In this document: positions 5,356 through 5,407 of the stretch, piece by piece
How positions within the stretch are numbered: the first letter of the stretch is position 1
Layout of the letters: the number at the start of each line of letters is the position of its first letter
Origin: DATEZO01 sp035255485
GTDB lineage: Bacteria; Pseudomonadota; Gammaproteobacteria; Burkholderiales; Burkholderiaceae_D
NCBI GenBank assembly: GCA_035255485.1
Contig: DATEZO010000136.1
Coordinates: 1 to 5,407, forward strand
DNA length: 5,407 bases
Direction: 5' to 3'
Notes under the pieces: generated by a model
Told to the model about the DNA's origin: nothing
The model's database searches: none
The model's input: only the letters and a program-made list of their open reading frames with translations
Made by a program: the position numbers and the translations under genes

Positions 5356-5407
5356 ATGAACGCAATTATTTCCCTTCCTCCGGCTTCTGATCTTTCTGCC
5401 AACGATA
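5356..5407 (+). CDS. 5' end of an unidentified gene, cut by the window edge
   Basis: An ATG at 5356-5358 opens a frame of 17 codons that stays open to the window end (MNAIISLPPASDLSAND). The divergent layout opposite the MFS gene, the -10-like TAAAAT just upstream and proline/serine-rich start typical of many cytoplasmic proteins make a real gene plausible. No Shine-Dalgarno is visible. A second ATG at 5348 gives only three codons before a stop (ATG GCG AAA TGA) that overlaps this start. Too little is present to name the product. Confidence 0.45.
   Translation, partial: MNAIISLPPASDLSAND

Noticed and set aside
4889..5365. Minus-strand frame starting at TTG 5365 and overlapping the MFS start
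   Set aside because: It shares the MFS region in another frame, is Arg/His-rich, and the MFS frame itself gives a complete 12-helix protein, so a frameshift is not needed.
1..5407. A novel defence, mobile or biosynthetic system
   Set aside because: All full genes belong to familiar families or a plain XRE regulator; there is no integrase, transposase, toxin pair, repeat-spacer array or unusual gene cassette.

Overview
The window looks like an ordinary chromosomal stretch of a moderately GC-rich betaproteobacterium. The protein styles and the gene mix (MsrA, HIT hydrolase, CFA synthase, PdxH) suggest Burkholderiales, perhaps Oxalobacteraceae. That placement is inference from sequence style, not from a search.

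Layout from left to right. Positions 1-724 (minus) hold a nearly complete XRE-type transcriptional regulator whose last codons lie outside the window. A 227-bp divergent promoter region (725-951) separates it from msrA (952-1488, plus). msrA is followed after 9 bp by a HIT-family nucleotide hydrolase gene (1498-1902, plus), which looks like a two-gene operon. A 51-bp convergent gap (1903-1953) holds three 12-bp tandem repeats and a small hairpin. Next come three minus-strand genes, listed here from right to left in transcription order: an MFS transporter (5253-4102), pdxH (3904-3266) and a cyclopropane-fatty-acyl-phospholipid synthase (3159-1954). At the far right, 5254-5355 is a short AT-rich divergent promoter region. 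The first 17 codons of an unidentified plus-strand gene follow at 5356-5407.

Functionally, the left half has a protein-repair and stress flavour: MsrA repairs oxidised methionine, and the CFA synthase modifies membrane lipids under stationary-phase or acid stress. PdxH makes the cofactor PLP. The MFS protein is a 12-helix exporter-like permease of unknown substrate. The XRE regulator is well placed to control msrA, but only its divergent position suggests this.

I see no mobile element, CRISPR array, tRNA, rRNA or defence-like system. The items most worth a second look are small regulatory structures: an 8-bp inverted repeat (TCGCGATA-N19-TATCGCGA) in the MFS divergent promoter, a possible leaderless start at 5356, the 12-bp repeat array between msrA-HIT and cfa, and the two-HTH architecture of the XRE protein.
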